Positions 9,152 to 18,089 are shown, numbered from the stretch's first letter. The stretch is 64,000 nt of DNA from JAFGJQ01 sp964495075 (GCA_964495075.1 CAZBUJ010000008.1:58148-122147), one strand, 5' to 3'. The notes: generated by a model from the sequence alone, not told the origin. A program made the numbers and translations.

Positions 9152-9488
9152 CGCCGACGCGATCGCGTTCCTTCCGTCGGACGGTGTCGGCCTACCGTCC
9201 GGCGCTGGCGCGGGCGTGCACGCTGGCGCTCTGCATTCAGGACCAAATCAGTGCGATATATGTGCGGCCGCGGCGCGCTTCGCGCACCGCTTCCGCGGCC
9301 ATCATCCCCCCCTGATCGCGCCATTCCAAAGGCCCGATAACGTTTGATTCCGTTGAATCGCGCCGTTGATTTCGGTACGCTGACAGCAGAATTGCTGTTA
9401 GAATGGGACTGAAGCCGGGCCTTGGCGTGCGCTGGGAGACACCGGCCGTTACCCGCGGTCCACACCTTTCTTTCATTGGAGGAATACA
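9152..9488. other. Intergenic region upstream of the Omp28-like pair
   Basis: No gene is seen. It contains a GC-rich inverted repeat at 9266-9300 (GGCCGCGG / CCGCGGCC) without a T-tract, and a perfect 6-bp inverted repeat ACAGCA-gaat-TGCTGT at 9383-9398 that could be an operator or short hairpin. A strong ribosome site GGAGGAATACA lies directly before ATG 9489. The sequence GTTGAAT...TTGATT resembles the leader of the next paralogue at about 11390, hinting that the upstream region was duplicated with the gene. Confidence 0.5.
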
Positions 9489-11144
9489 ATGACACGGCTG
9501 ACGCTTCGACAGCCTTCCCGAGGCACGGTGGGATGCAGTTTCGCGCTGGCCCTCGTGGCGGGCACGTTGATCTTGCCGCTCGGCGCGAGCGGCGCGGATC
9601 GCATGGTCCTTTGCGAGGAGTTCGGGCGTACCACCTGCTATTATTGCCAGTTTGCCGGTGGCGCATTGGATCTGCTGGTCGACGAGTACCCCGACACCCT
9701 CGCGGTCGTCCAGATTCACACCAGCGGTGCGCCTGCGATCCCCTGGGGCACCGCCCGCGCATCCTTCTACGGGGTCTCGGGTACGCCGACGGTCTGGTTC
9801 GACGGCGTGCTCGAGGTGGTGGGTGCCGGCAGCGTGAGCAGCGCCTACACCACGTACCGCAACCGGATCCTCAGCCGCGCAGCGATCGATACGGATATCA
9901 CCATCGAAGTGTTCGGCACGGAAATCACCGGCTCGATGTACGAGTTGACCGCGCGGGTGTGCATGGAGCCCGATGGCACCGAACGGGAAATGCGCGTGCA
10001 GATCGTCCAGGTGCTGGACCACTGGCCCATCCCGCCCGAATACTCGCGGAACACGCTGATGCAGGCGGCGGCGGCGGCGGACATCACAGTGGCCCCCGGC
10101 GAGTGCGTCGACGTGGTGCGATCCATGAACTTCGATTCCACCAGTTGGTCGCAGCGCGAAGACATCAAGATCATCGCGTGGGCCCAACTGATCAGCGGCT
10201 CCCCGCCAGCGGAGGTCTACCAGGCGGGGAAAGCGTACTGGCCCCTGACGCCGGTCGAGCCGCCGACCTGCGACGACGGAATCCGGAACCAGGGTGAAGA
10301 CCGGATCGACTGCGGCGGACCGTGCCCGCCGTGCGACTGCACGGACGATCTGTACTGCAACGACGGCGTCTACTGCACCGGCGAGGAGTGGTGCGACGAC
10401 TACGGGCACTGTCAGGACGGCGACCCGATCGACTGCGACGACGGCTTCGATTGCACCATCGACTCCTGCAACGAAGAGGGCCTTCGCTGCGACCATGATC
10501 CGGTCGACGAACTTTGCGACAACGGGCTCTTCTGCGACGGCGTGGAAACGTGCCGGGCAACACAGGGTTGCGTACCCGGCACCCCGCCCTGCGACGACAT
10601 GATTAGCTGCACGATCAACCACTGCAACGAGGAAACGGACTCGTGCGAGTACATCCCCGACCACGGGTTCTGCGACGACGAAGTGTTCTGCAACGGTGAA
10701 GAGGTGTGCAACCCGACCGCGGGCTGCCAGGCCGGTGATGCCGTCGTCTGCGACGACGGCATCGACTGCACCACCGACCTCTGCTACGAAGCGATGGGGC
10801 AGTGCCTCTACCTCCCCGTCGACGCCGTGTGTGATGACGGTTTCTTCTGCACCGGTGCCGAGACGTGCAACCCCGAGGTCGGGTGCATATCGAGCGGCGA
10901 TCCGTGCGGCGTGGACGCATGGTGCGACGAAGACACGGAGTCCTGCGTGCCCTACCTGTACGGGAACGGCGACATGGATTCCGACGGCGACGTGGACCTC
11001 GCCGACGGCGGCCTCTTCACGCGCTGTTTTGGTCAGCCGTCGGGCGGCGGCTGTCAGCCGGGTGACATGACGGGCGACGGCACGGTGGGCATGGACGACT
11101 TCGTCATGTTCGCGGAAGCGCTGGAGGCCAGCGGTCCGCGATAG
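9489..11144 (+). CDS. Secreted Omp28/thioredoxin-like protein with Cys-rich and dockerin-like repeats
   Basis: 551 aa. A signal peptide covers about residues 1-36 (ends GASGA). The thioredoxin-like Omp28 domain (about 37-250) has the redox motif CYYC at about residues 50-53 and the cis-Pro-like region SGTPTVWFDG. About residues 260-490 form a Cys-rich array of CDDGxDCTxDxC units resembling Dictyostelium-type CTDC repeats. The end (about 495-551) is a pair of dockerin-like calcium loops (DSDGDVDLADGG; GDGTVGMDDF). Likely a secreted or cell-surface thiol-redox or adhesion protein. It is the Cys-containing paralogue of the UGA-containing gene downstream. Start supported by GGAGGAAT. Confidence 0.8.
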   Translation: MTRLTLRQPSRGTVGCSFALALVAGTLILPLGASGADRMVLCEEFGRTTCYYCQFAGGALDLLVDEYPDTLAVVQIHTSGAPAIPWGTARASFYGVSGTPTVWFDGVLEVVGAGSVSSAYTTYRNRILSRAAIDTDITIEVFGTEITGSMYELTARVCMEPDGTEREMRVQIVQVLDHWPIPPEYSRNTLMQAAAAADITVAPGECVDVVRSMNFDSTSWSQREDIKIIAWAQLISGSPPAEVYQAGKAYWPLTPVEPPTCDDGIRNQGEDRIDCGGPCPPCDCTDDLYCNDGVYCTGEEWCDDYGHCQDGDPIDCDDGFDCTIDSCNEEGLRCDHDPVDELCDNGLFCDGVETCRATQGCVPGTPPCDDMISCTINHCNEETDSCEYIPDHGFCDDEVFCNGEEVCNPTAGCQAGDAVVCDDGIDCTTDLCYEAMGQCLYLPVDAVCDDGFFCTGAETCNPEVGCISSGDPCGVDAWCDEDTESCVPYLYGNGDMDSDGDVDLADGGLFTRCFGQPSGGGCQPGDMTGDGTVGMDDFVMFAEALEASGPR

Positions 11145-11181
11145 GCGACAACGGAACGACTCCATGGGCTACGGACGCAAT

Positions 11182-11230
11182 GACGGCGAGTCCAACCCCT
11201 CCTGTCGAGGGTTGGCTCGCCGTCTTGTTT
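11182..11230 (+). terminator. Rho-independent terminator of the first Omp28-like gene
   Basis: A 9+7 bp hairpin lies 38 bases after the stop: GACGGCGAG pairs with CTCGCCGTC and CCAACCC with GGGTTGG. One bulged T interrupts the stem, and TTGTTT follows. It separates the transcript from the downstream paralogue. Confidence 0.85.
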
Positions 11231-11523
11231 CGGGACATCGTCCCGCCGGCCGCCAACCCAGGCACGGTCGCTGCGAGGCGCACGCTGACGGCTGGTCTGG
11301 ATGCCAATCAAATGCCCTTGTATCCACTGCGATGAGCGAATCACTATGCGATGGAGGCGGCACAACCGGTACAAAAGCGCCAATTGGTTGAATGCACGGT
11401 TTCGATTGAGTAGGCTGAAGTCTTATCCAACATCCGGCCTCGCCGGTGCGAGGCCCACACCTCTCGTACACGCGAACCAGAGGTACGTCGGACGCGGCTG
11501 GTCATTTTGAGGAGGAACTGGCT
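11231..11523. other. Leader region of the UGA-containing paralogue
   Basis: No gene is recognised in these ~290 bases between the terminator and ATG 11524. It ends in a strong ribosome site GAGGAGG 8 bases before the start. A GTTGAAT/TTGAG stretch at 11390-11412 resembles the leader of the paralogue at 9489. Confidence 0.4.
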
Positions 11524-13473
11524 ATGAAGGACCGTTTTAGGTTGCTGAAACGAAACGACTCCATGAAGTGGGGCGTCGCGCTGCTCGCCCTGGCGGCCTG
11601 TGTACCGGCCGCCCAAGGCGCAGAGCGAGTTGTGCTCGTCGAGTACTTCGGGCGCGCAACGTGACCTTACTGCACATACGCCGGTACGGCGTTAAGTCAG
11701 ATGTTGGACGAAATCCCCGACACGCTTGCGGTCGTTGAATGCCCTACGTCGGGTGAAGGGTCCATTCCATGGGGGCAGTCACGTGCCTCGTCCTTCTACA
11801 GCATTAGCGGCACACCCACCGTGTGGTTCGACGGGTTGCTCAGCGTCGTCGGTGCCGGCAGCACGTCCTCCGCGTACGCCGAGTACATGAGCCGGTACAA
11901 CCAGCGGCGAGCGGTGGAGACTGACGTGACCATCGAGTTGTTCGGCGACGAGATCGGGGACGACACATACGAGATCCAGGCCGGCGTCTGCATCGAAGAA
12001 GGCGGCGAGCCCAAGACGATGCGGATCTACATCGCGGAGGTCCTCGACTATTGGCCCGCCACACCTAGTTATGCGCGGGACACGGTCCGCCAGGTCGCGG
12101 ACACCGTCGACATCACCCTGGGGCCCGGAGAGTGTGATGTCGTGACGGTCACGTTCGAATTCGACGCCGCGAGCATGGCGGCCATCGATGATGACAAGAT
12201 CATCGCGTGGGCCCAGACGCCGAACTCCAGCGCCCCCGCCGAGATCTTCCAGGCGGCCATCATGAACTACCCGTTCGAGCCGTCCGGCCCGCCGAACAAC
12301 CGGTGCGAGCGGGCGGCCGCGGTGGGCGACGGCACCTACACCGGCGCGACGGACGAAGCGGCCCCCGGCGGCGAGTCGAGCTGCGGCGATTCGGATACCG
12401 CGCCGGACCTCTGGTACGCGTACCGGGCCCCGGCCGATGGCACGCTCTACGTCGACACGTGCGGTTCCTCGTTCGATACCGTGCTGTCGGTCTACTCGGA
12501 TTGCCCGGGCACGACAGCCACCGAGCTCGCCTGCAACGACGACAGTGACGACTGCGGCGTCGGGTCGACCGATTCGTCGTTGAGCCTCGAGGTCGCGGTG
12601 GGCGAGACGTACCTGATCCGCGTCGCGGGCAACAACGACGCGCATGGTTCGTTCGTCCTGAACGTGTCCGGACCGGTGGACGTCACGCCGCCCACGCCCG
12701 ACCCGATGAGCTTCTCGACGGAGCCGTATGGATACTCGGACGTCACCATCCGCATGGAGGCGGCGGAGGCCTCGGACCTCGGTTCGCCGGACGTGGAGTA
12801 CCAGTTCCGCAACGTCACCACCATGACGGACAGCGACTGGACACCCGAGCGGCTGTACTCGGCCACCGATCTCGCGCCCAACAGTTGGTACACGTTCACG
12901 TGCCGGGCCCGAGACGGGGCCGGGAACGAAACCGCCTACAGCGACGAATACAGTGCCCTCACCGACGCCGGGCAACCGGGGGCGCCGATCCGCAGCGACG
13001 TCACGGCCACGAGCATGACCATCACGCCGGATCCGGGCGACAACCCGCCCCCCACCGAGATCATTATCCAGATCGCGTCGACGCCCGACCCGGCCTGGAC
13101 GGGCAAGTATCTCGGCCCGGACGGGGAGCCGAGCGACACCGCGGTGTGGCTCACGGTGGAGGACTGGGGCAGCGTGCTGGTCGACGGACTGCTGAGTCAG
13201 ACCGCCTACTGCTGGAAGGCCCGGGCCCGGAATGAGGCCGGCGAACTGGGCCGCTGGAGCCCGTGGGGCTGCTCGGTCACGCTCGCCCCGGTCGACGGCG
13301 ACGTCAACGGCGACGGCGTGGTCGATCTCAAGGACTACGGCGAGTTCCAATACTGCTTCGGGATGCCGGGAACCGGCGACTGTGAAGCCGCCGACATGAA
13401 CGAGGACGGCACGGTCGATCTGGGCGACTACCCGCTGTTCGCCGACGCCCTCGACGCCGGCGGCCCGGAATAG
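11524..13473 (+). CDS. Candidate selenoprotein: secreted Omp28/thioredoxin-like protein with in-frame UGA
   Basis: 649 aa if UGA 11662-11664 is read as selenocysteine. The frame is continuous from ATG 11524 (GAGGAGG 8 bases upstream) to the TAG at 13473, with this UGA as the only interruption. It falls exactly where the paralogue at 9489 has the first Cys of CYYC, giving a predicted U-P-Y-C redox motif at residue 47. The order is: signal peptide (1-37), Omp28/thioredoxin-like domain (to ~255), PPC-like beta sandwich (~260-380), FN3-like segments (~385-590), dockerin-like pair (~595-649). A hairpin 19 bases after UGA fits bacterial SECIS rules. The alternative is a TGC-to-TGA nonsense mutation or sequencing error, but the 600 downstream codons are otherwise intact. 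Confidence 0.72.
11665..11696 (+). promoter_or_regulatory. SECIS-like stem-loop just downstream of the in-frame UGA
   Basis: ACGCCG (11678-11683) pairs perfectly with CGGCGT (11687-11692), leaving a small apical loop GTA that starts with G. A lower helix CTTA/TAAG (11666-11669 with 11693-11696) can stack with an unpaired 5' side. The loop starts 19 bases after the UGA, inside the 16-37 base window usual for bacterial SECIS elements that recruit SelB. Function is inferred from geometry only. Confidence 0.5.
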
Positions 13474-13508
13474 GCGCATCGCCACCACGCGGCGACGGAA
13501 ACCACGAA

Positions 13509-13542
13509 ACGCCCGCCCCGGCACAACTGCCGGGGCGGGCGT
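13509..13542 (+). terminator. Strong rho-independent terminator
   Basis: A perfect 15-bp stem (ACGCCCGCCCCGGCA / TGCCGGGGCGGGCGT) with a CAAC tetraloop is followed by CTATT, 35 bases after the stop of the UGA-containing gene. Confidence 0.9.
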
Positions 13543-13563
13543 CTATTAATGATCAGTTATGAA

Positions 13564-13935
13564 TCACCGATTACCAGTGAGGCATCGCTTGTGCGGACAG
13601 TTTGCGGCGCGCTTCGATGGCCCTTCATGTGCTGGGAGTCGAGGACATGAGCATGGTGATCGGGCGGGTACGGGTGACTCCGAGAGTTGATCATTCGTGC
13701 GTGCCAGCAACTCCATGAAGGACTTGTGGCCGACCTCGACTACCTCGCTCGAGCACGAGAGCACGATGGCCCATTCGCGCGTGACGCTCCATTCCGGGGT
13801 TCTTCCGTCCAGTTCGTTGGCTTTGAAACAATCTCCCACGACGGTCATGACAATGTCGTGTGGGCATTCATCCACGCCCACGCGATGGAGCGGAAAGTAC
13901 AGAATCTCGGAGTCAACCTCCGCATCGAAGGGCAT
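13564..13935 (-). CDS. Possible hypothetical protein or gene remnant
   Basis: A 123-codon frame whose first ~85 residues have protein-like composition (acidic N-terminus; segments VGDCFKANELDG and EVVEVGHKSFMELL). The end looks random. No family is recognised and no clear ribosome site is seen. The opposite strand (13687-14025) is also open, so coding direction is uncertain. It may be a decayed fragment in a repeat-rich intergenic region. Confidence 0.3.
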   Translation of the reverse strand: MPFDAEVDSEILYFPLHRVGVDECPHDIVMTVVGDCFKANELDGRTPEWSVTREWAIVLSCSSEVVEVGHKSFMELLARTNDQLSESPVPARSPCSCPRLPAHEGPSKRAANCPHKRCLTGNR

Positions 13936-14022
13936 CCGTCGTATATGAATCGCAGTTCGAACGCTGTGGATCGCCTGGCGGCGATCCGGGGGATGCAGGC
14001 AAGGATGCCGGCGATACTATTG

Positions 14023-14131
14023 TGACAGCGCTAGTTTGGTCTCGGATCGCCGCTGGCGCCAGCGAGAACGCATTTGCCCAACAGGGCCAACCGGCGTTCG
14101 CGAGCTGTAAACGCGAATTGTAGCGCTGTCA
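14023..14131. repeat. Small element with 11-bp terminal inverted repeats
   Basis: TGACAGCGCTA at 14023-14033 is exactly the reverse complement of TAGCGCTGTCA at 14121-14131. The interior is non-coding and itself contains a 14-base palindrome. No target duplication was seen, so a MITE origin is only a possibility; a large RNA hairpin is another. Confidence 0.4.
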
Positions 14132-14244
14132 AACGAACGACCGCCCGCTTCACCGCGCAGTTGCCCGTTTGCTGTTTCCGCAGAACCGGCCCCCGACCCA
14201 GCCGCGTTGGCGAAGCCCGCAGCAAACCCCACGCAAGCGATGCC

Positions 14245-14280
14245 TCATTCGTAATTCGTACTTAGTCATTAGTCATTCGG
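14245..14280 (-). repeat. Copy of dispersed AT-rich repeat (TGACGAATTACGAAT family)
   Basis: Read on the minus strand this is CGAATGACTAATGACTAAG then TACGAATTACGAATGAG. Related copies lie at 1629-1658, 21461-21495 and 55539-55600. It stands out from the GC-rich surroundings. Confidence 0.6.
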
Positions 14281-14285
14281 GCCGC

Positions 14286-15050
14286 CTATGGCGTTCCGAA
14301 GTTCGCCGCGAACGCGGCGAAATCAGCCAAATCCACGTCGCCGTCGTCGTCCAGGTCGGACGCCCCGAACTGGTAAGGATCACACCCCACCGGCGGATCC
14401 GCCTCTCCCGGGCCTGCCAGGCACTGGGCGAGAATCACGAAATCGTCCAGGTCGACCACGCCGTCGTCGTTGCTGTCGCCGGCCGGGGCGACCCGAAGGT
14501 AGAAGTGCTGCTCGTCGTAGAACAACTCCGCGTCCGAGCCGTGCTTGCCGGCCACCGCGAACACGAGATCGTAGTAATCGATGGGCGTGTCCGCGTCCAC
14601 GTCGATGTAGAACACGAACACCGTCGGGCCCGGGCCCCACTTATACGAAATGAACGGGTCGGTGTAGAACTTCGCGTTCGTGCCCCACTCCGACCAGTTG
14701 CAGTCCGGTTGATAGACCAGCTCGCCATCGCCCTCGACGCCCGGATGGCGCAGGCGGCGAAGCTCGACCGCGTACGTGTCGACCTCGTCCAGGCCGGTCA
14801 CCTCGGCGTACAGCGTCTTCAACTCGCCGGGCGCCGCGCGGAACATCTTGAGTTCACCACGGTCCGGTGCACTCGTCGCGCTCTCGTCGGGATCGGCCAA
14901 GCCGTCTTCGTTGATCACCAGCAACGCCCCGTGCTGCCACTGGTCGTGACAGGCCAGGCAGCTACGGCCCCAGGCGGGCTCCGCCCACGCCGCTCGCGTC
15001 AGTCCAACCGCCAGCAACGCCACCACCGGCAGATAAGTCGCACGTTTCAT
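14286..15050 (-). CDS. Secreted mono-haem protein with dockerin-like C-terminus, hydrogenase operon
   Basis: 254 aa. The signal peptide (about 1-22) ends TRAAWA. One haem-c site CLACH lies at about residue 29-33, just after the mature N-terminus. A beta-rich domain of about 150 residues follows, then two dockerin-like calcium loops (NDDGVVDLDDF; DDDGDVDLADF). The last gene of the hydrogenase operon, 49 bases after the maturation protease. A role as a surface or periplasmic electron carrier for the hydrogenase is inferred from the haem site and context. ATG 15050 gives the cleanest signal peptide; ATG 15062 (MDRTMKR) is equally possible. Confidence 0.7.
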   Translation of the reverse strand: MKRATYLPVVALLAVGLTRAAWAEPAWGRSCLACHDQWQHGALLVINEDGLADPDESATSAPDRGELKMFRAAPGELKTLYAEVTGLDEVDTYAVELRRLRHPGVEGDGELVYQPDCNWSEWGTNAKFYTDPFISYKWGPGPTVFVFYIDVDADTPIDYYDLVFAVAGKHGSDAELFYDEQHFYLRVAPAGDSNDDGVVDLDDFVILAQCLAGPGEADPPVGCDPYQFGASDLDDDGDVDLADFAAFAANFGTP

Positions 15051-15099
15051 AGTCCTATCCATCTTTCGCTGTACACCGGCCCGGCGCCCTCGCGTGAGG

Positions 15100-15591
15100 T
15101 CACCGGCCGTCGTCCAGTTCCGCGAACACCAACTCAATCACCTTCGGCACCAGCGAGGCAATCAGCGGCGAAAGCTCCAGACTCGCTTCCACGCGGTCGG
15201 GCCTGACGCCGAGCACGACGACTTCCCCCGGCGCGATCCCGAGGTGCCGGGCCATCACCAGCATCTCCATCAGACCCAGCTCGTGGGCCGACAGATCCAC
15301 CCGGGACTTCGGCCCCAGATCGTCCGGGGTCAGGCGGACGACCGTGCCCGGCTCGTCGTCGCTGTCCAGGGCGTCGATCACCACGACCTTCCGCCGCTCG
15401 GCCAGGACGTCGAGCAGATCGATGCCGGCCGTCGCCCCGTCGAACAGCTCGACGCCGGCCGGCAGGTCCATGCCCTGCATGGCCTCCACCACCCGCACCC
15501 CGACGCCCTCGTCGCCCATGAGGATGTTGCCGATCCCCAGGACCAGGACGGGACAGCGGGTTCGTGGTTGCGTCTCCACCGTCGCTCGCAT
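15100..15591 (-). CDS. Hydrogenase maturation protease (HyaD/HybD/HycI family)
   Basis: 163 aa, the family length. The motif GIGNILMGDEGVGVR holds the conserved Glu (GDEGVG) that binds nickel. VVVIDALDSDDEPGTVVRL holds the conserved Asp, and SAHELGL the conserved His. Known role: removes the C-terminal tail of the large subunit once the NiFe(CN)2CO centre is in place. It follows the large-subunit gene by 65 bases, as expected. Start MRATVE at 15591 chosen because family similarity begins shortly after it; GAGG lies 11 bases upstream. Confidence 0.9.
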   Translation of the reverse strand: MRATVETQPRTRCPVLVLGIGNILMGDEGVGVRVVEAMQGMDLPAGVELFDGATAGIDLLDVLAERRKVVVIDALDSDDEPGTVVRLTPDDLGPKSRVDLSAHELGLMEMLVMARHLGIAPGEVVVLGVRPDRVEASLELSPLIASLVPKVIELVFAELDDGR

Positions 15592-15656
15592 CAGCCAGAC
15601 GACCTCAATCGCGCTGGTCAGCGATCGACATCGACCGATGACCCTTACCGACCCTC

Positions 15657-17102
15657 TTACTGGATCCCGGGCGTGATCAGCACTTTCGTGCCCTGGCACT
15701 GGCCCGGGCGAACCATGTGCACCGCACAGGCCAGGCAGGGGTCAAACGTATGCACGACCCGCAACACCTCCACCGGCTGCGTCACGTCGGACACCGGCGT
15801 GCCCACCAGGGCCGCCTCGATCGGGCCCGGGACATCGGCATCATCCCGCGGCGACGCGTTCCAGTTGGTCGGCGTGACCACCTGGTAACGGCTGATCAAC
15901 GAATCCTGGACGTCCATCCAGTGCCCCAGCGCACCGCGGGGGGCTTCGGTCAGCCCCCGCCCCGTCGCCGAGGCCGGCACCGTGCTCGGCTGATAGGCCG
16001 ACGCGCCGACCACCAGCTCATCGAGCCATCCGTCCATGGTGTCGGCGATGACCTTGGTCTCGAGTGCCCGGGCCACGATCCGGTCCATCGCGCCCACGCC
16101 GTGGTCGTACCGGCCGCTGATCCACATCCGGGCCAGCGGACCGAGTTCATACGGCGCCCCGGCGTACCGCGGCGCCTTGAGCCAGGAGTAGGCGCCCTCC
16201 TTGTCCGCGTCGGCGACGGTCACGCCCTCGGCCGGGTTGAGACCGCCGCTTTCCGGCGTGTACCAGGAGTGCGTGACGTGCTCGGTGATCTCCGCAGGAT
16301 CCATCGCCCCGGGCACGCCGCCGGTGTAACATCCGGCCGGGAACAGCCTCGACGTTCCGCTCGCGTCCAGATCGAATACGCCGAATGCGAGCATGTTGCC
16401 GGTGCCCGTTCCGACGCTGTAGTAGCCGGGGAACAGATCGGCCAGCGCGTTCGCGTCCGGGATGTAGACGTTGTCCACGAAGTCGCGGATTTCGGTGAGC
16501 AGGGCGCGGAACTCGGCGATCTTCTCCGCCGTCACCACCTCCGTGCAGCCCCCCACGATCAAAGACGCCGTGCATGGCAGCTTGCCGCTGAAGATGGCCC
16601 CCATCTGGTGGGCCTTGCGGCGGATGGCCAGGGCGGTGAGGTAGTGGCCCACCAGCGCCTGGGCCGTCGCCCCGGTCGCCATGTCGGGCAGCACGTAGCG
16701 GGGCGTCCACGGCGACGCGTCCAGCAGGCCGGTCGTGTCGATGTAGTCGAGCGCCGACAGGTGATAGAAGTGGAGCACGTGCGACTGGATGAAGTTCGCA
16801 CCCAGCACGAGGTTGCGAAGCAGCCGTCCATTGCTGGGCGGCGTCACGCCGAAGGCGTCATCCAGGTTCAGGCTGGCGGCCACGGCGTGGGATACCGGGC
16901 ACACGCCGCAGATGCGCTGCGTGTACGGCGCCGCGTCACGCGGGTCCCGCCCGGTCAGCAGCACTTCGAACGCGCGGAACATCGTACCGGCGCTCCTGGC
17001 CTCCACCACTTGCTGCTCGCCCCCCACCAGGTCGACGGTGACCTCGATCTCGAGGTGGCCTTCGATCCGCGTCACGGGGTCAATGGTAATGGTCGTTGGC
17101 AT
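15657..17102 (-). CDS. [NiFe] hydrogenase large subunit, group 1-like
   Basis: 481 aa. It begins with the typical TIDPVTRIEGHLEIEV. The two Cys pairs that bind the NiFe centre are both present: RICGVCPVSH (about residue 70) and DPCLACAVH near the C-terminus. Cleavage after that His would remove about 18 residues. The APRGALGHW segment matches the conserved Arg/Gly loop near the active site. It oxidises or produces H2, in the periplasm because the small subunit carries a Tat signal. The C-terminal pair is Cys/Cys (TGC, TGT), not Sec/Cys. Start preceded by CGGAG at 6 bases. Confidence 0.95.
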   Translation of the reverse strand: MPTTITIDPVTRIEGHLEIEVTVDLVGGEQQVVEARSAGTMFRAFEVLLTGRDPRDAAPYTQRICGVCPVSHAVAASLNLDDAFGVTPPSNGRLLRNLVLGANFIQSHVLHFYHLSALDYIDTTGLLDASPWTPRYVLPDMATGATAQALVGHYLTALAIRRKAHQMGAIFSGKLPCTASLIVGGCTEVVTAEKIAEFRALLTEIRDFVDNVYIPDANALADLFPGYYSVGTGTGNMLAFGVFDLDASGTSRLFPAGCYTGGVPGAMDPAEITEHVTHSWYTPESGGLNPAEGVTVADADKEGAYSWLKAPRYAGAPYELGPLARMWISGRYDHGVGAMDRIVARALETKVIADTMDGWLDELVVGASAYQPSTVPASATGRGLTEAPRGALGHWMDVQDSLISRYQVVTPTNWNASPRDDADVPGPIEAALVGTPVSDVTQPVEVLRVVHTFDPCLACAVHMVRPGQCQGTKVLITPGIQ

Positions 17103-17131
17103 GGATCACTCCGGGGTATCAAGCCACCCGA

Positions 17132-18058
17132 CTACGCCTCCGGCGTCGGGGAGTACACATAAAACGGGGACATCCCGTCGGGGAAAGTCGGCTGCACACA
17201 ACCCAGGCAGGGGGTCCGCGAGCCCACGCACCAGTTGACGCCCATCTGGCCCGGTCCGCTGCTGTTCCACTTGCGGATGGGGCAATCGGAATAGGTCTTC
17301 TTGCCCTTGCAGCCGAGCAGCTCCATGCAGCCCTCTTCGCCCAACTGATCGGCGACGACGGGCTCGCCGCAATACTGGCGCCGCTTGAAGCAGCGGTCGT
17401 GAATGCGCGTTCCGTAGTATTCCAGCGGCCGCCGGTGCTCATCGAGCGGCGGGACCCGCCCCGCCGTCAGCAGGTAGGTGACCGTCCCCACCAGCCAGTC
17501 CGGATGGGCCGGGCAGCCCGGCAGATTGATGAGCTTCGACGGGTCGGCCATGATGTCGCCGACTCCGTGCGCGTCGGTGGGGTTGGGCGCCCCGCCGACC
17601 ACGCCACCGTACGACGCACACGCTCCCAGGGCGATCACGTACGCGGCGTTCTCGCTGAACTGCACGACGGCCTGGTCCATGTTCATGCCCGGCCACAGGC
17701 GACAGTAGCGCCCCCCGGCACCCGTCGGTACCGCGCCCTCGACCACCAGGATGTAGCCGGGATCGGCCAGGGCGGCCTCGGCCACGCTGACCGCCAGGTC
17801 GCCGGCCGCCGCCATGAGGTTGTTCTGAAACTCGGCGTCGATCGTGTTGACCAGCACCTCGTCGGCCGTCGCGTAGTGGACGCTGTTCAGGAACGAGATG
17901 GCACACCCGTCGCAGCCGGCGCCTTGCAGCCAGACGACTCGCGGCGCGCCTTCGCCACGCAGCGATTCCCCCAACCCGGCCAGCGCCGCGGGCGTCATTC
18001 GGCCGGCCGCCACGGCGGCCGCGGCGGCTCGCAGAAAATCACGGCGAGTGATTCTCAT
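17132..18058 (-). CDS. [NiFe] hydrogenase small subunit with Tat signal
   Basis: 308 aa. Tat leader: RRDFLRAAAAA at residues 4-14. Proximal cluster ligands: GCDGC, GACASYGG and GCPAHP. Distal cluster: the His and Cys of RIHDRC with CKGKKTYSDCP. The medial cluster region NWCVGSRTPCLGC has a Cys where [3Fe-4S] enzymes have Pro, so a [4Fe-4S] medial cluster is likely, as in NiFeSe-type enzymes. There is no C-terminal membrane anchor, so the enzyme should be soluble in the periplasm and needs a soluble or surface electron partner, plausibly the upstream multihaem protein. Confidence 0.94.
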   Translation of the reverse strand: MRITRRDFLRAAAAAVAAGRMTPAALAGLGESLRGEGAPRVVWLQGAGCDGCAISFLNSVHYATADEVLVNTIDAEFQNNLMAAAGDLAVSVAEAALADPGYILVVEGAVPTGAGGRYCRLWPGMNMDQAVVQFSENAAYVIALGACASYGGVVGGAPNPTDAHGVGDIMADPSKLINLPGCPAHPDWLVGTVTYLLTAGRVPPLDEHRRPLEYYGTRIHDRCFKRRQYCGEPVVADQLGEEGCMELLGCKGKKTYSDCPIRKWNSSGPGQMGVNWCVGSRTPCLGCVQPTFPDGMSPFYVYSPTPEA

Positions 18059-18089
18059 CGTCTACGTCTCCATCGTTCGAGTCTGTCGG

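Larger units (their letters stand above)
13936..14285. other. Repeat-bearing intergenic region
   Basis: No gene is supported. It holds a 109-base segment bounded by 11-bp inverted repeats, a palindrome CGCTGGCGCCAGCG at about 14050, and an AT-rich dispersed repeat at 14245-14280. It lies between the 3' ends of the Omp28-like pair and the hydrogenase operon. Confidence 0.5.

Noticed and set aside
9266..9300. GC-rich hairpin as a terminator for the glycosyltransferase gene
   Set aside because: No T-tract follows and it lies 115 bases after the stop; kept only as a note in the intergenic entry.
11779..13524. 581-codon minus-strand open frame across the selenoprotein candidate
   Set aside because: Codon-shadow frame; the plus strand has the signal peptide, Omp28-like domain and dockerin-like repeats.
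13687..14025. 113-codon plus-strand frame opposite the hypothetical minus-strand gene
   Set aside because: No ribosome site, no motif; antisense of another weak candidate, so neither can be claimed firmly.
15657..17102. Selenocysteine in the hydrogenase large subunit
   Set aside because: Both C-terminal cluster codons are ordinary Cys codons (TGC and TGT); no in-frame TGA.
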